From: Rutstroemia sp. NJR-2017a BVV2
Taxonomy: Eukaryota; Ascomycota; Leotiomycetes; Helotiales; Rutstroemiaceae
Length of the DNA: 64,000 nt
Direction of reading: 5' to 3'
NCBI GenBank assembly: GCA_002946415.1
Contig: NJPS01000054.1
Span: 744,001 to 808,000 of the forward strand
Shown: in pieces, positions 22,809-32,664 of the stretch
Position numbering within the stretch: position 1 is the first letter of the stretch
How the letters are laid out: each line of letters opens with the position of its first letter
Notes under the pieces: model-generated
What the model saw: the letters and a program-made list of their open reading frames with translations, nothing else
What the model was told of the DNA's origin: nothing
Databases searched by the model: none
Program-made: the position numbers and the translations under genes

Positions 22809-23408
22809 AAACGGCGACTTCGGAAAAGAGTAACATAGTATCGCAGAACGTACACGAGAAGATGGTTGAGACTCTGTCCTGCAATTTCCACAAACTCAAA
22901 CGACAACAATTCGCTCAACTTGTGCCAGCTTCGCAACCTTCGCACATCACAAGTCCCTTGTCTGCATTGCTGACTCGGCCTCGGTTCGTCATACGAGGTT
23001 CCATTTTAACTAAGCTCTCACGATGTTTATCCGAACCTATGAGGTCAGCACATGTCCTATCCCCACAGCAAGACCCTTGATATGTTGGCAAAGCTTGTGT
23101 GAGCCAAGATGCGGTCAAGAGGTTGGTGTGGAGAGATCTCAGCCCTGGAAAGCCTGCCACTTGGGCCTCTATGATGGCTATCAATCGCTGAAGATATTTG
23201 TGGATCGAAAGTTGGTTTTTGTATCTGTGTATTGTATTGCAATCTAGTTATTGCATCTTATCTCAATACATATCCAAACTGGATAGAATCCTCAGCCTAT
23301 CCTTACACACCCAAAATAAATCCGTCATAACCCATCAATTCGTTCCATCTTCCATCTCTTTAATTCGCACCAATGTGTTGGCGAATTCGAACAATCGACC
23401 CGCTGTCT

Positions 23409-23649
23409 CTAACAGCAACCCTCCTCGCAACTACAGCAGCAGAGGCTGCAGTCCGCATATTCACCACCACGCATGTTCGTTTCGGAGCCCATTTGACCGA
23501 CGGGTTTCTGTAGCAAGAAGGTCAGCACCCTCCTTGAAGATTGCGACAGAAATTATACATACAGGTTGTTGCATCTCAATACCGACGTTATCGGCGCTCA
23601 TTGGAGCGGGAGTTTGGATTTGTTGTTCGACGACTTGTTCGGAAGGCAT
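23409..23649 (-). CDS. tiny cysteine-rich (CYSTM-like) protein, two exons
   Basis: Exons 23563-23649 and 23409-23507 give 61 aa. The 55-base intron has a GTATGT donor and CTACAG acceptor at phase 0, right after a Pro codon. The N-terminal half is Gln/Glu/Met-rich and soluble (MPSEQVVEQQIQTPAP). The last 13 residues are CSLCCCSCEEGCC, seven of them cysteine, preceded by MRGGEYAD. The layout, a polar N-terminus and a terminal poly-Cys block, resembles CYSTM stress-related membrane-tail proteins, though the tail is short and not clearly hydrophobic. Metal binding or palmitoylation are alternatives. A TATATATA box lies about 130 bases upstream. A related gene with the same intron position lies at 27363-27649. 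Both are too short to stand out unspliced. Confidence 0.7.
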
Positions 23650-23778
23650 TGTGAGAGCTAATCGAAGGGATCGTGTTAGCATTGAGTCTTTGCTGTAATG
23701 AAAAGAACAGTGTGATGGTCGCTACGTACAGTTTCGAGGTATATTGACAGATAATATGTTAAGATTGAGCTGGTGAGG

Positions 23779-23786
23779 TATATATA
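23779..23786 (-). promoter_or_regulatory. TATA-like element upstream of the 61-aa Cys-rich gene
   Basis: TATATATA, palindromic, about 130 bases upstream of the ATG at 23649. Assigned by position only. Confidence 0.35.
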
Positions 23787-25137
23787 GAGTGAGTAAGGAA
23801 AGCTGTTGAATGTTTGGTCAAGAACTCACATTAGCTAGGGACCGCAGCCTTTATATGTTTTCTGAGGCTTTCTAGGTCGTTCTCACAAGCCATAGTAACA
23901 TTACAGGAACCAAGCCACTGTGGACATGGTCTATCTGGTATCCAAGTTTTTTGGTGGCAGTTTGATGGGCAAGACAAGGGTTTTCTTTTCACAGCCGGGC
24001 CCCCCTTTTATTCCTACATGCAGATGTAAAACCTGTACGTGGCTTTGATTGCCGGATCATTTCCAATTGAGCGTTCGTCCAGATTGGTGGCAGTAGTACA
24101 TGGTAGATGTTACAAGTACCTGACCTGATCCTGAATACCTTGATCAAAGTGGGTCAGTCCACATGCCCAAATCCATAAATCGCGGATACTCATGCTTAGC
24201 TTTCACTCCGATCTTCCACTCGGAATTTCATAGTGGAGTCTGAGACTCTGAGCTATCTGGCAAGGTGCTTCCACTGCGTAGCGTACCTTGCGTAGCTGAA
24301 CTTTCAGACACCAACCAGCAGCGTATCAAACAATTCGAAAGGCGTTGGCTGATGGATTGGAAACAAACCCCCAAACGATGGGGCCAATTGCTACCTCTGT
24401 AGACACCCACCGATTCACAAAATGCTTTTCGTTGCAACACTGCAACTCTGCAACCCGAGTCGGCAAATCCTTCGTGCGAGTGGCCCTAATCGGGAAGGCT
24501 TCCGGTACGGCTTCACGAGCATGAGAGAATTAGTGAGATCCTGCACCATGAGATATGATTACTCAAGCTTATTCACACAAGCCAAATTACTACCTCCATA
24601 CTTCAGCGGTCAGTCGAGCCTTATTCGTATAATATATCGCTCAATTTGAGTTCCTTCGTATAGTCAGATCCTGTGCATGGCCAGTCATGATGTGTATTCC
24701 AAGTGGTGCGAATCGATTGGTTTCAGTGTAAAACATTCCAGCCACCGGCTATTCGCATGAGTATCGGCATGAATTTGCATTTGGACAAATTTCGGGATCC
24801 CGGAAAGCTTAAACACAGGTGTCTCTGCAGGGTCGCAGAAAATTGATTTAGATGCCAAGCATCGCGAACCTGGGGAAACTAGGTGTTATACTCTTCGAGC
24901 ATTAGACAGATCGTAGAGTGTTCGACGCATTAGAAAGCTGTACTCTCAAAGAATGGACTCTAAGTTCGGGTTGTATTTAGTGATCCGTACAAGATGCCGC
25001 TGCGCACGTGATGCAAAATACCCTAGCCCCACCATCGCTAAGACCCGCCCCCGCTCAGGAATATGGTCCCATCTCTTGACTCACCTCTCCAGAAGCTTCA
25101 CAAACATACCTGAATTGCGAATTGAATCTTGCCATAG
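23787..25137. other. spacer before SER1, no gene recognised
   Basis: Short open frames on both strands have no recognisable motif. The final 150 bases hold the SER1 leader. Confidence 0.5.
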
Positions 25138-26541
25138 ATGCCGTCTCGATCGGAAATCACATACTTCGGTGCAGGACCTGCCCTGCTACCCACCGATGTC
25201 TTACAAACTGCTGCGGGGGCTCTGGTCGACTACAATGGAACCGGTCTTGGCTTGGCGGAGCATTCACATCGATCAGAGATCGCCTCGAATATTCTCAACA
25301 CCACGAAATCAGACCTAGCGAAGTACTTGGATATTCCTGATGACTACGAGATATTGTTCATGCAGGGAGGTGGGAGTGGAGAGTTCTCAGCAACAGTCTA
25401 TAACATGGTTGGAGTCTGGGTCGAGAAGAAGAAGCAGAAAATCCTTAAAGACTTGGGTATCTCCGCAGACAAGGAAATCCCTGAAGATGCACTTGTGCAA
25501 GAGCTACAGAAGGCCGTCGATGAAGAGCTCAAGATTGATTACTTGGTTACCGGTTCATGGTCATTGAAAGCTAGTCAGGAAGCTGCTCGATTGGTTGGCT
25601 CTGAGCACGTTAACATTGCTGCCGATGCACGAAAAACCAACGATGGAAAGTTTGGAAAGATACCCGAAGAGAAAGATTGGAAACTGTCCAAAAAACCAGC
25701 AATGATATACTATTGCGACAATGAGACTGTTGACGGTGTTGAATTTCCTGGCTTCCCAAAATGCTTGGAGCCAAGTGGTGAAGATGATGAGCCAATTGTT
25801 GTGGCAGATATGTCTTCAAATATTCTCTCAAGGCGCATTTCTATCAAGAACTATTCTTTAATATTTTTCGGTGCACAAAAGAATCTGGGAACAACCGGCA
25901 TTACCGTGGTTATCATTAAGAAGAATCTTCTGCCGCCAGCTGTTGCTACACCAGCACCGACCCTCCTGAGAAAGCTTGGATTGCCCATTGGTCCAATTGT
26001 GCTTTCTTATGAGACCATTGCTAAGAATAATAGTCTTTACAACACGCTGAGCATATTCGAGTAAGTCCGAAGCCTCCGGTGATATAATGTCCTGACGAAT
26101 GGTAGTGTATACGTTGCTGGGCAAGTTTTGCAGAAGCTACTAGCTACTTTCCCCAACAAAGTCGATGGACAAGAAGACGTAGCAAACAAGAAAGCCTCCT
26201 TAATTTATGCTGCACTTGATGCGCACCCGGAGGTGTACAAGGTCGTTCCAGACAAGAGCGCACGTTCGAGAATGAATATTTGTTTCCGAGTCACCGCGGT
26301 AAGTTGTTCGCACAAGTGTTTCTAATCTAGGTAGTGCTGATAAAGATGAATCTTGCAGCACGAGAACACTGCAGATGCTGAAAAGGCCTTCTTGAATGGG
26401 GCTGTCGAGAAAGGGCTTACAGGACTGAAAGGACACAGAAGTGTCGGGGGTATCCGAGCAAGCAACTACAATTCAGTTCCTCTAGAAGGTGCAGAGAAGC
26501 TGGCAGACTATATAAAATCGTTCGCTAGTTCCGCGAAGTAA
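25138..26541 (+). CDS. SER1: phosphoserine aminotransferase (SER1), three exons
   Basis: PLP enzyme converting 3-phosphohydroxypyruvate plus glutamate to phosphoserine and 2-oxoglutarate in serine synthesis, cytosolic. Exons 25138-26060, 26106-26298 and 26359-26541 give 432 aa. Motifs: FGAGPALLPTDVL at the N-terminus, the LFMQGGGSGEFSA loop, a VADMSSN segment with the PLP-ring Asp, and FGAQKNLG with the Schiff-base Lys near residue 248. The C-terminal SRMNICFRV and GHRSVGGIRASNYN blocks are also typical. Introns sit near the 3' end, which is common in this gene. The start ATG directly precedes PSRSEITYFGAGP. Length agrees with fungal SER1 and all catalytic blocks are intact. Confidence 0.96.
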
Positions 26542-27362
26542 AAGTTACATGGGCATTAGGGCTAAAAGTTTCAACAACGACGACTAAGATTGCGTTAGAG
26601 AATATAGTGACGAGGAGTTGAGAGTTAATATCATTTAAGCACGCTGATATAGCCTAAGCTGGAAGCTGCATTGGAGCTTTGTCCGCATCTTGGGGACCCG
26701 GTAATACTCGGAGTATTAAAAGCTGTAAGTGAAGAATGCTACATGACAGTCGATGATATGTTGCGAAAAGATTAATTCAGTGTAGTTATTTTCACTTTGC
26801 CAAGTAATGGTATCAGAAAAACTGATAATGTGATGAACAGAGCAGAAGTAAACTTACTAAAAGTCTTTGAACTTTACAACTAAAGAGAGAAGAGACTCCA
26901 GGGCGTCATGGGCTTGAAGACACAGAATGGTCACGTGACAGTCACGCATCAGCCTAGCCTGTGGGTCACTTTATGGCCTAGGCCTGCAGCTTAGAATAGA
27001 AGAGGCCACCATCCAAAATCCCGATTTTGTTCACATCAATATTGCACTTGTTTCCTCAAAAAATACCTCCTATTTGGCCTCGCAGATGTCGGCCACAGTA
27101 AAGAACACTTTCGATTGATTTATTTGCAGAGAGATAGGCTCAAACATCCCAAAGAGCTGGTGTGTGGGTTGGACACATGGGCCAGTTTATTCTGACCCGT
27201 AGAGGCGGGTGAGATTCAAGTCGATTCGTCGCAAATATTCTATTGAATTGTTCCTCTTATATCGTTGGATGTACATGGGGTATCTCAAAGTATCATCATC
27301 TTGCCAACTATGGGCTTCTTTTCTCGACATCCGCTCGCGCTCCAACGCTCAATCGCTCCTAG
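26542..27362. other. spacer after SER1, no gene recognised
   Basis: Between the convergent 3' ends of SER1 and the 75-aa Cys-rich gene. No open frame worth calling and no clear repeat. Confidence 0.5.
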
Positions 27363-27649
27363 CTAGCAACTGCAACCTCCACAAGCACCATCGCAACCAT
27401 TGCAGTCGCATGCATCACATCCATTGCAGTCGCATGAACCACATCCATCGCAGGCGCTCGCGCCGCACATACAACAAAATGGATCGACGGTCATATTCGT
27501 GGCGCTTGTCTGCGGCTTCGAGCTCATACTCCCCTGTGTCAACTGGTGTTGGACGACTATATTAGCTATGATGAAATGCGAATCTTCTAGGACCGACCTA
27601 CCGGCTGCTCAGACACAATGTCAATTGGTGCCTCTCCTTGACTAGCCAT
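27363..27649 (-). CDS. tiny cysteine-repeat protein, two exons
   Basis: Exons 27602-27649 and 27363-27542 give 75 aa. The donor is GTAGGT and the acceptor ACACCAG, phase 0 after a Pro codon, as in the related 61-aa gene at 23409-23649. The N-terminus is polar (MASQGEAPIDIVSEQP). From about residue 39 the protein is a cysteine array with 14 Cys, built from CDGCGSCDCN, GCDACDCN and GCDGACGGCSC units; the DNA repeats GCGACTGCAATGG. Spacing alternates CxxC with CxC, as in metal-binding metallothionein-like proteins, but Asp and Gly at the other positions are unusual. The protein could bind metal, form a lipid-modified tail like CYSTM, or be a secreted-type Cys peptide lacking a signal. There is no signal peptide. 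A TTATAAG element lies about 75 bases upstream. Confidence 0.7.
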
Positions 27650-27800
27650 AAAGTTGTGTGGTGATGGCTGGGAGTTTGCGCTCGTGGTTGCTGTAAGTGG
27701 AAGTCGCTGACGGTTGCTCGTATCTTATAATCACGATGCGAGGCTGTGCTGCGGATTATTTACGTAACTTGGAGACTTCATGTGCTTGCCAAGTGGGAGC

Positions 27801-28417
27801 TCAGAACTTCCGATAAGGACCATGACCCAACTGTTGGAGTTGAAATTTGTTTTTATTGGTTCTTCTGGACGTTGGCGCAATCCAGTAATCTGATTCTGGA
27901 TGATGGTTGTGAAAGTTAGGAGTCGAACTTCGAGTCGCACGAGATACAGTCAGTGACTGATCTCCCCACTACCTCGTGTCTCTATGATGATATCGTTGGC
28001 ATGAATCACTTCCATCTTCACTTCGATATCAGAAATGGCATTTTCATCTCCTAGACCTCCACAGCCGTTTGGCAGGTGAGAGCTTTTGTCGTGATACGTG
28101 TAGTTCTCCGAAAACCGTACCGAATCGAGACCGTGGAGCAATGAGTCTACAAAGAAGCAACATCACTGATAGGCCAGGGAGATGTGTCCCATTGACCAAT
28201 GAGGTTCAATGATTTACCCACCTTTCCCAGTAACAAAGCCAGAAACCTTTCCGGAGTACCCTGCCGAGCTCTTTTCTTATAATTATGGACATGTACGAGA
28301 TGAAGCTTCGGCAAGCTCTTCGAGCTGTGAACAGCCAGCTGTTTCGTGGAAACTCAATGCGTAACTCAAATGAGACGTCGCCCATGGAAACATGTATCCA
28401 AGCTCCTGCATCTGCAT
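27801..28417 (-). CDS. possible orphan gene, spliced, unknown function
   Basis: Exons 28297-28417, 28222-28260, 27973-28146 and 27801-27895 join to an open frame of 142 aa. The best part is exons 3-4, which read through GLDSVRFSENYTYHDKS, KMEVIHANDIIIETR and, after a junction with branch point CTAAC and a CCAG acceptor, YWIAPTSRRTNKNKF and GHGPYRKF. The first proposed intron is only 36 bases, shorter than any other here, so the 5' end is uncertain and the gene may start elsewhere. No family recognised. It lies next to the 75-aa Cys-rich gene on the same strand. Confidence 0.38.
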
Positions 28418-28759
28418 TCGCCCACCACTATTATCAACGAAACCAAGCAAACGGATTTAATGATATGCAAGCAGTAAAAACATATATTTCACGAAAAGAA
28501 CTCAAATGCACATGATAGCTTTGTTCTTTGTTCTTTGAGCAAAAGGTCATTCCACAATCACGGACCATCATTCGCATTCTTTGTTCATATGTCTCAACCG
28601 CACGCAACGCTTTAACATTCCTCCCGCCCCTAAAATACCACAACTACCCCCAATCTCCTGCCACCTGGGGAAAGTTGTCCGAAGATCGTCCTTTTCCATT
28701 CCAACTTGTCGTCGTCTTCCACCAATCCAACTTCCACACTGAAATACGAAAAAGCAAAC
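28418..28759. promoter_or_regulatory. upstream region of the MARVEL-like gene
   Basis: No gene seen. CT-rich leader sequence at about 28620-28740 precedes the ATG at 28760. Confidence 0.4.
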
Positions 28760-29643
28760 ATGTCAAACACCAGAACTGGAACAGAGGACCCCGAGATCCT
28801 CCGGGGCCATGTCCTCAGACCACTTAAATTAGTCACTCTCATGCGTATTTTTCAGCTTCTTATCGCCATTGCGATACTAGGATTAGCTGGGTTTGTTGTA
28901 ACGTTCATCGCATACTCGGGGGCGTCTTTGGAACTTTTTACCGTACGCATCATCTCTCCCTTTCCCATGCATCGCTTGTCGTGTCGATCCCCCCCACCTT
29001 CCCCCACCATTCTCAACTGACAACCCACATAGGCTTCAGCAACCATCCTAATAATTTTCTACATCCTAATCAGTACGCACCACTTCAGCGTTATCTACAA
29101 CTACTGGGCCATTGCATGTCTCGACATCTTCTTGATAATCTTCTGGTTCGTCGCCTTCATCGTCACATCCAACCAAGTCTCGCACAATAGATACAACGGG
29201 TACTGGTACTGCGGTCCCGTCTACTGCACTTACTACAAACGAGACCTCTTGGAGCTGGAAGAAAGAGATGCAGGATATGACGGGGCTTTGATGGCGAGAG
29301 ATGGAGGAATCAGCAAGAGGGCGACTACTACGTATGGAACTTTTAGGAATGTCATGATTAGTGCTGCGGTTTTGGGAGCTACGGAATTGTATGTATTATT
29401 CGTCGTATTAGCACCTGGACGGAAGGGATACTAACGAAATATAGCGTTCTCTTCATCATCACGTTCTTCTTCACCCTAGGGCAGATCCTTCATCATCACG
29501 ACGACGGCGGACACAGTAACCCTGCGCCGAAACAGAGACCGATGGAAATGCAGCTGCACGGACAGACGGCAAATAATCCGCAGGCACAGCCGGGATCTGG
29601 AAGGTCGAATGAACCGGGTTTTGTGACGCAGCCTGCTGTGTAA
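28760..29643 (+). CDS. four-helix MARVEL-like membrane protein, three exons
   Basis: Exons 28760-28942, 29033-29388 and 29445-29643 give 245 aa. Four hydrophobic helices are visible: about residues 28-50 (LMRIFQLLIAIAILGLAGFV), 62-80, 88-108 (ACLDIFLIIFWFVAFIV) and 172-192 (VLFIITFFFTLG). A loop between helices 3 and 4 contains the paired cysteines of WYCGPVYC, and a cytosolic tail of about 50 residues is rich in His, Gln, Pro and Asp. This matches the fungal MARVEL-domain layout (non-classical export / Nce102-related proteins), probably in the plasma membrane. Function in membrane organisation is inferred. Residues 38-61 are tightly packed hydrophobic, so there is no signal peptide. The start ATG at 28760 sits just before SNTRTGTEDPE. 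Confidence 0.78.
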
Positions 29644-30083
29644 TAGTAGCACGAGAGAAAGAAGAAGGAGAATGGATACGGAGTGGGAAGGCAAATAGGG
29701 GATGATGAGGGGGAAGAATCGGGGTTCGTCGTTAATGAGGAGGAACAGCTGGATGGGTTATTATTAGTGCCCCGGGACGTGAGTTTGATTTTGATTGTTA
29801 GTGTAATCAGTATGGTATAAGCTGGGATGGAGTTTTGAAATTCAATTGATCTTATTCCTTTTTCTGCTGAGAGTACGACTGTACTTGTCCGAACGACCTG
29901 CTTATATGAGATGGTCTGAGAACCTGATTTCCTACGCGAAAAATTAAGTCTTCCTCTCTTCTCAATCATCCATGCTACAATTACTGTGCGATTAGACCGA
30001 CAATAATTTCACCCCTCGAAGTATGAAGCACCCACTGTTACCCTCTGTATCTTGTCCAGTGCCCATTTGACACCCCTCCTTAC
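29644..30083. other. convergent spacer, no gene seen
   Basis: 3' region between the MARVEL-like and bZIP genes. AGAA-rich after the first stop, no coding signal. Confidence 0.5.
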
Positions 30084-31735
30084 TCAACTCCCCATAACCT
30101 CGTCCACCACCTTCCGAAACCTCCCCGCCTCCATTACAGCCCCAAAATCAAAACACCCCACCAACGGCCCCAAAGCTCTCTTCAAAGCCTTCACTTTCCC
30201 CTCTTGCACCACCGTCTGCACATCATACCGTTCCACAATCTCGAACCATGCTTGCACAGGCGTAATCTCGTAGTCGTCTTTCGGCAGCGACTGCGACATC
30301 GCATGGAGCTGAGCCAGAGACAGCGACGGGGAGGGCCACGGTGCGGATGGTGGGGAAGATGGAGATGGGTCGGAGAAATTGAATGAGGTAGCGGGCGCGG
30401 ATACGTAGACGTGCGTTGAGGCCATGAGTTCGTGGCCGGTATGGGATCCCTCGGGGTCGAAGGGCGGTGGTGGGTTTGGTCTGTGCTGGAAGTGTGTGCG
30501 GCATGGGTGTTCGAGGCTAGGAATGGTTAGTTAGTGGTTCGGGGCATGGGAGGATATGGGGCTTACGCTAGGATGAAATTTATTGCTATTAGTGAAAGAT
30601 CAGGAGTAGGCGATTTGCTTTTAGGTGGTGGAGTTGGTCTCAGTGGTGAATTGTAGTTGGGTTGCGATTCATTCGGAATTGGAAGAAGTTGTTGAAAGGC
30701 CTCACCCGGTAGTGGTGGCAGTGGTTTTGATAGGTCCATAGTGCTGAAGTCTAACTCCACATTCTCGGCACCGGCAAATATGTCATTGTCATCAGATGAA
30801 GAACTTCCTGAGCTTATTTGAAGGCATTCGTCGTTTATAGCTTCATCGAACCGTACGCTTACGTAGCTGCTGGGTGATATGCTAGGACCGTAAGATATCT
30901 GTTGGCCTGCTGATGGATATGTTGACATTGGAACATTGCTTTCGGACGAGGTGATGTTGTCCAGATAACCTGACAGCATATCATGCTGCGCTGTTAAATA
31001 GTTCGTAGTATCTCCTGGGGAGACATGACGCTTCCCAGGCTCGGATAATGAAGAGGTCGAGGAAGGATCAATCGCCTGCGAAAAGGGAGAATTTATGAAC
31101 GCCTGGCCTTGTGATGCTTGGTCCCATATTTGGGAATCCGAAGCACCTTCGTTCGAAATGACGTTAGATAAAGTGCTCTTCATGGCTCCGTTCTCTTTCG
31201 CCAACAATGATGCCTCATTTTCAGCTGCGGCAATCATCTCCCGAAGGCGAATCACATCTTCTTCGAGATGCTTTACATAATTTTGCTTCCTTTGCCGATG
31301 CTCTCTACATAGAAATTAGTGGAAGAAATTAACGATGCAGAGGGGGGGTCGAGGACATTTGTGCTCTCCTGACCTGCGCTCTTCGGTGTGCTTTTTGAGT
31401 AGCCGCTGATTTTGTCCCATCTTCATCATCTTTGGCTATCATCATGAATTAGCTTAAGTTTGTGAGAGAGAAATCATATTACCACGAAGATTTTTGAAGA
31501 TGAAAGACATGTTTAATGTATTGTGGTCGTATACAAACTGGCGGCGCAAGATGAGAAGAAAACAACGTAGGAAATGGCAAGCAAGCGGAATATCACAAGG
31601 CAAGATCAGACAAGACTCACCAGACCCAGGTTTTGTTACATTTGGCATAAACTTCACAGCTTTAGAAGATATTTTGTCGGCCGACCGTTGCCAGAAGGAA
31701 GTAAAAGATCCTTCTTGGTGAGGTTCGTCCGCCAT
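30084..31735 (-). CDS. atypical bZIP transcription factor, four exons
   Basis: Nuclear DNA-binding regulator, target unknown. Exons 31621-31735, 31357-31435, 30567-31304 and 30084-30516 give 454 aa; all phases match. The basic region follows at residues 50-80 (KAHRRAQVRRAQIEH, then RQRKQNYVKHLEEDV), with leucine-zipper-like heptads after it (IRLREMI, ASLLAKE). Aligned to the Yap/AP-1 basic region, the normally invariant Asn is Val. The middle is Ser/Pro-rich, and the C-terminus carries a conserved ascomycete block, NFILALEHPCRTHF to FRKVVDEVM. The second intron has an unusual donor (AT/GTCCTC); using the stronger upstream GTCAGG breaks the basic region. The start is an ATG in a good context. 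It is divergent from the HET gene. Confidence 0.82.
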
Positions 31736-32664
31736 GGTTGAATTGGACAGGTATAATTCCTTACTAGCCCCAATTGATTCCAAATCCCTTCCACATACGG
31801 TACGAGCTGAAGGATGACTTTTCGTCCCGCCCTTACCCCATAGGTTGAGATATTTGAGCTGTCGCGATGTAGCAAATGATATTGCGGGGTGTTATCGGGC
31901 AATTGACCACTCTGTTTATGTATTTTGTGGTGAGATAGGTCAAAGTCCTTCTGGGGTATGGAATCTTTTGCTTTCGAGGTTGGTCAGACGCTTGTCAATT
32001 CCCCGCGTCTCAGCTGCGGCTGTGCTCCTGTTCGAGAATCCAATTTTGTAATGCAACCATGATGAAAATCTTCCGAGATTTTGAATCCCGTGACGTGAGA
32101 GCACGTGATAGTAGGCTCAAATGCATCAGAAATTGTGTAAACATCTACACATCGACATGAATAGCAGCATTATTTATGTCGGAATAACAGTAGGTCTATA
32201 TAATGGCCTACCTTTGTCCATTGGTTATAAAAAAACAACTTACCTGAGCCACGCATGAGATCACCCAATTCAGAGTGATTTAGTGCCACGATTTAACCTT
32301 AGTGGTTAAACCCACAGTTTTACCTTCTCCTACACGGAAATATCGAATCGTTTCAGACCTCTCCATGTCTGGTATCTCGTTCGCGGATGATCCCTGATTT
32401 CACCGATATCTACTTTGGAGGGCGCTTAACGGAACAATAACCGCATGATGCATCGTGAGTTGGATGGTAACTGGACCTCTTTTCGGCCAATGTTACATCG
32501 CTTACAATATGGGGTTTGGCAACCCCCTGGCCGCTGTGCCACAGAGGATGATTTCGACTTCAACTCTCACGGGTACATAACCTTAGACGCAGCCAGTAGA
32601 TACTTTTCCATAGCGCAGAAAAGAATACTTATTCGTATGCCGGTACACGGAACACCAACTCCAA
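31736..32664. promoter_or_regulatory. divergent region between bZIP and HET genes
   Basis: Long AT-rich spacer with no convincing gene. The open frame at 32445-32732 is in a different frame from the HET protein; no splice pair that would add it as an upstream exon was found. The HET ATG at 32665 sits directly before the LQYRRLQKNEIRV block usual in HET proteins. Confidence 0.45.
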
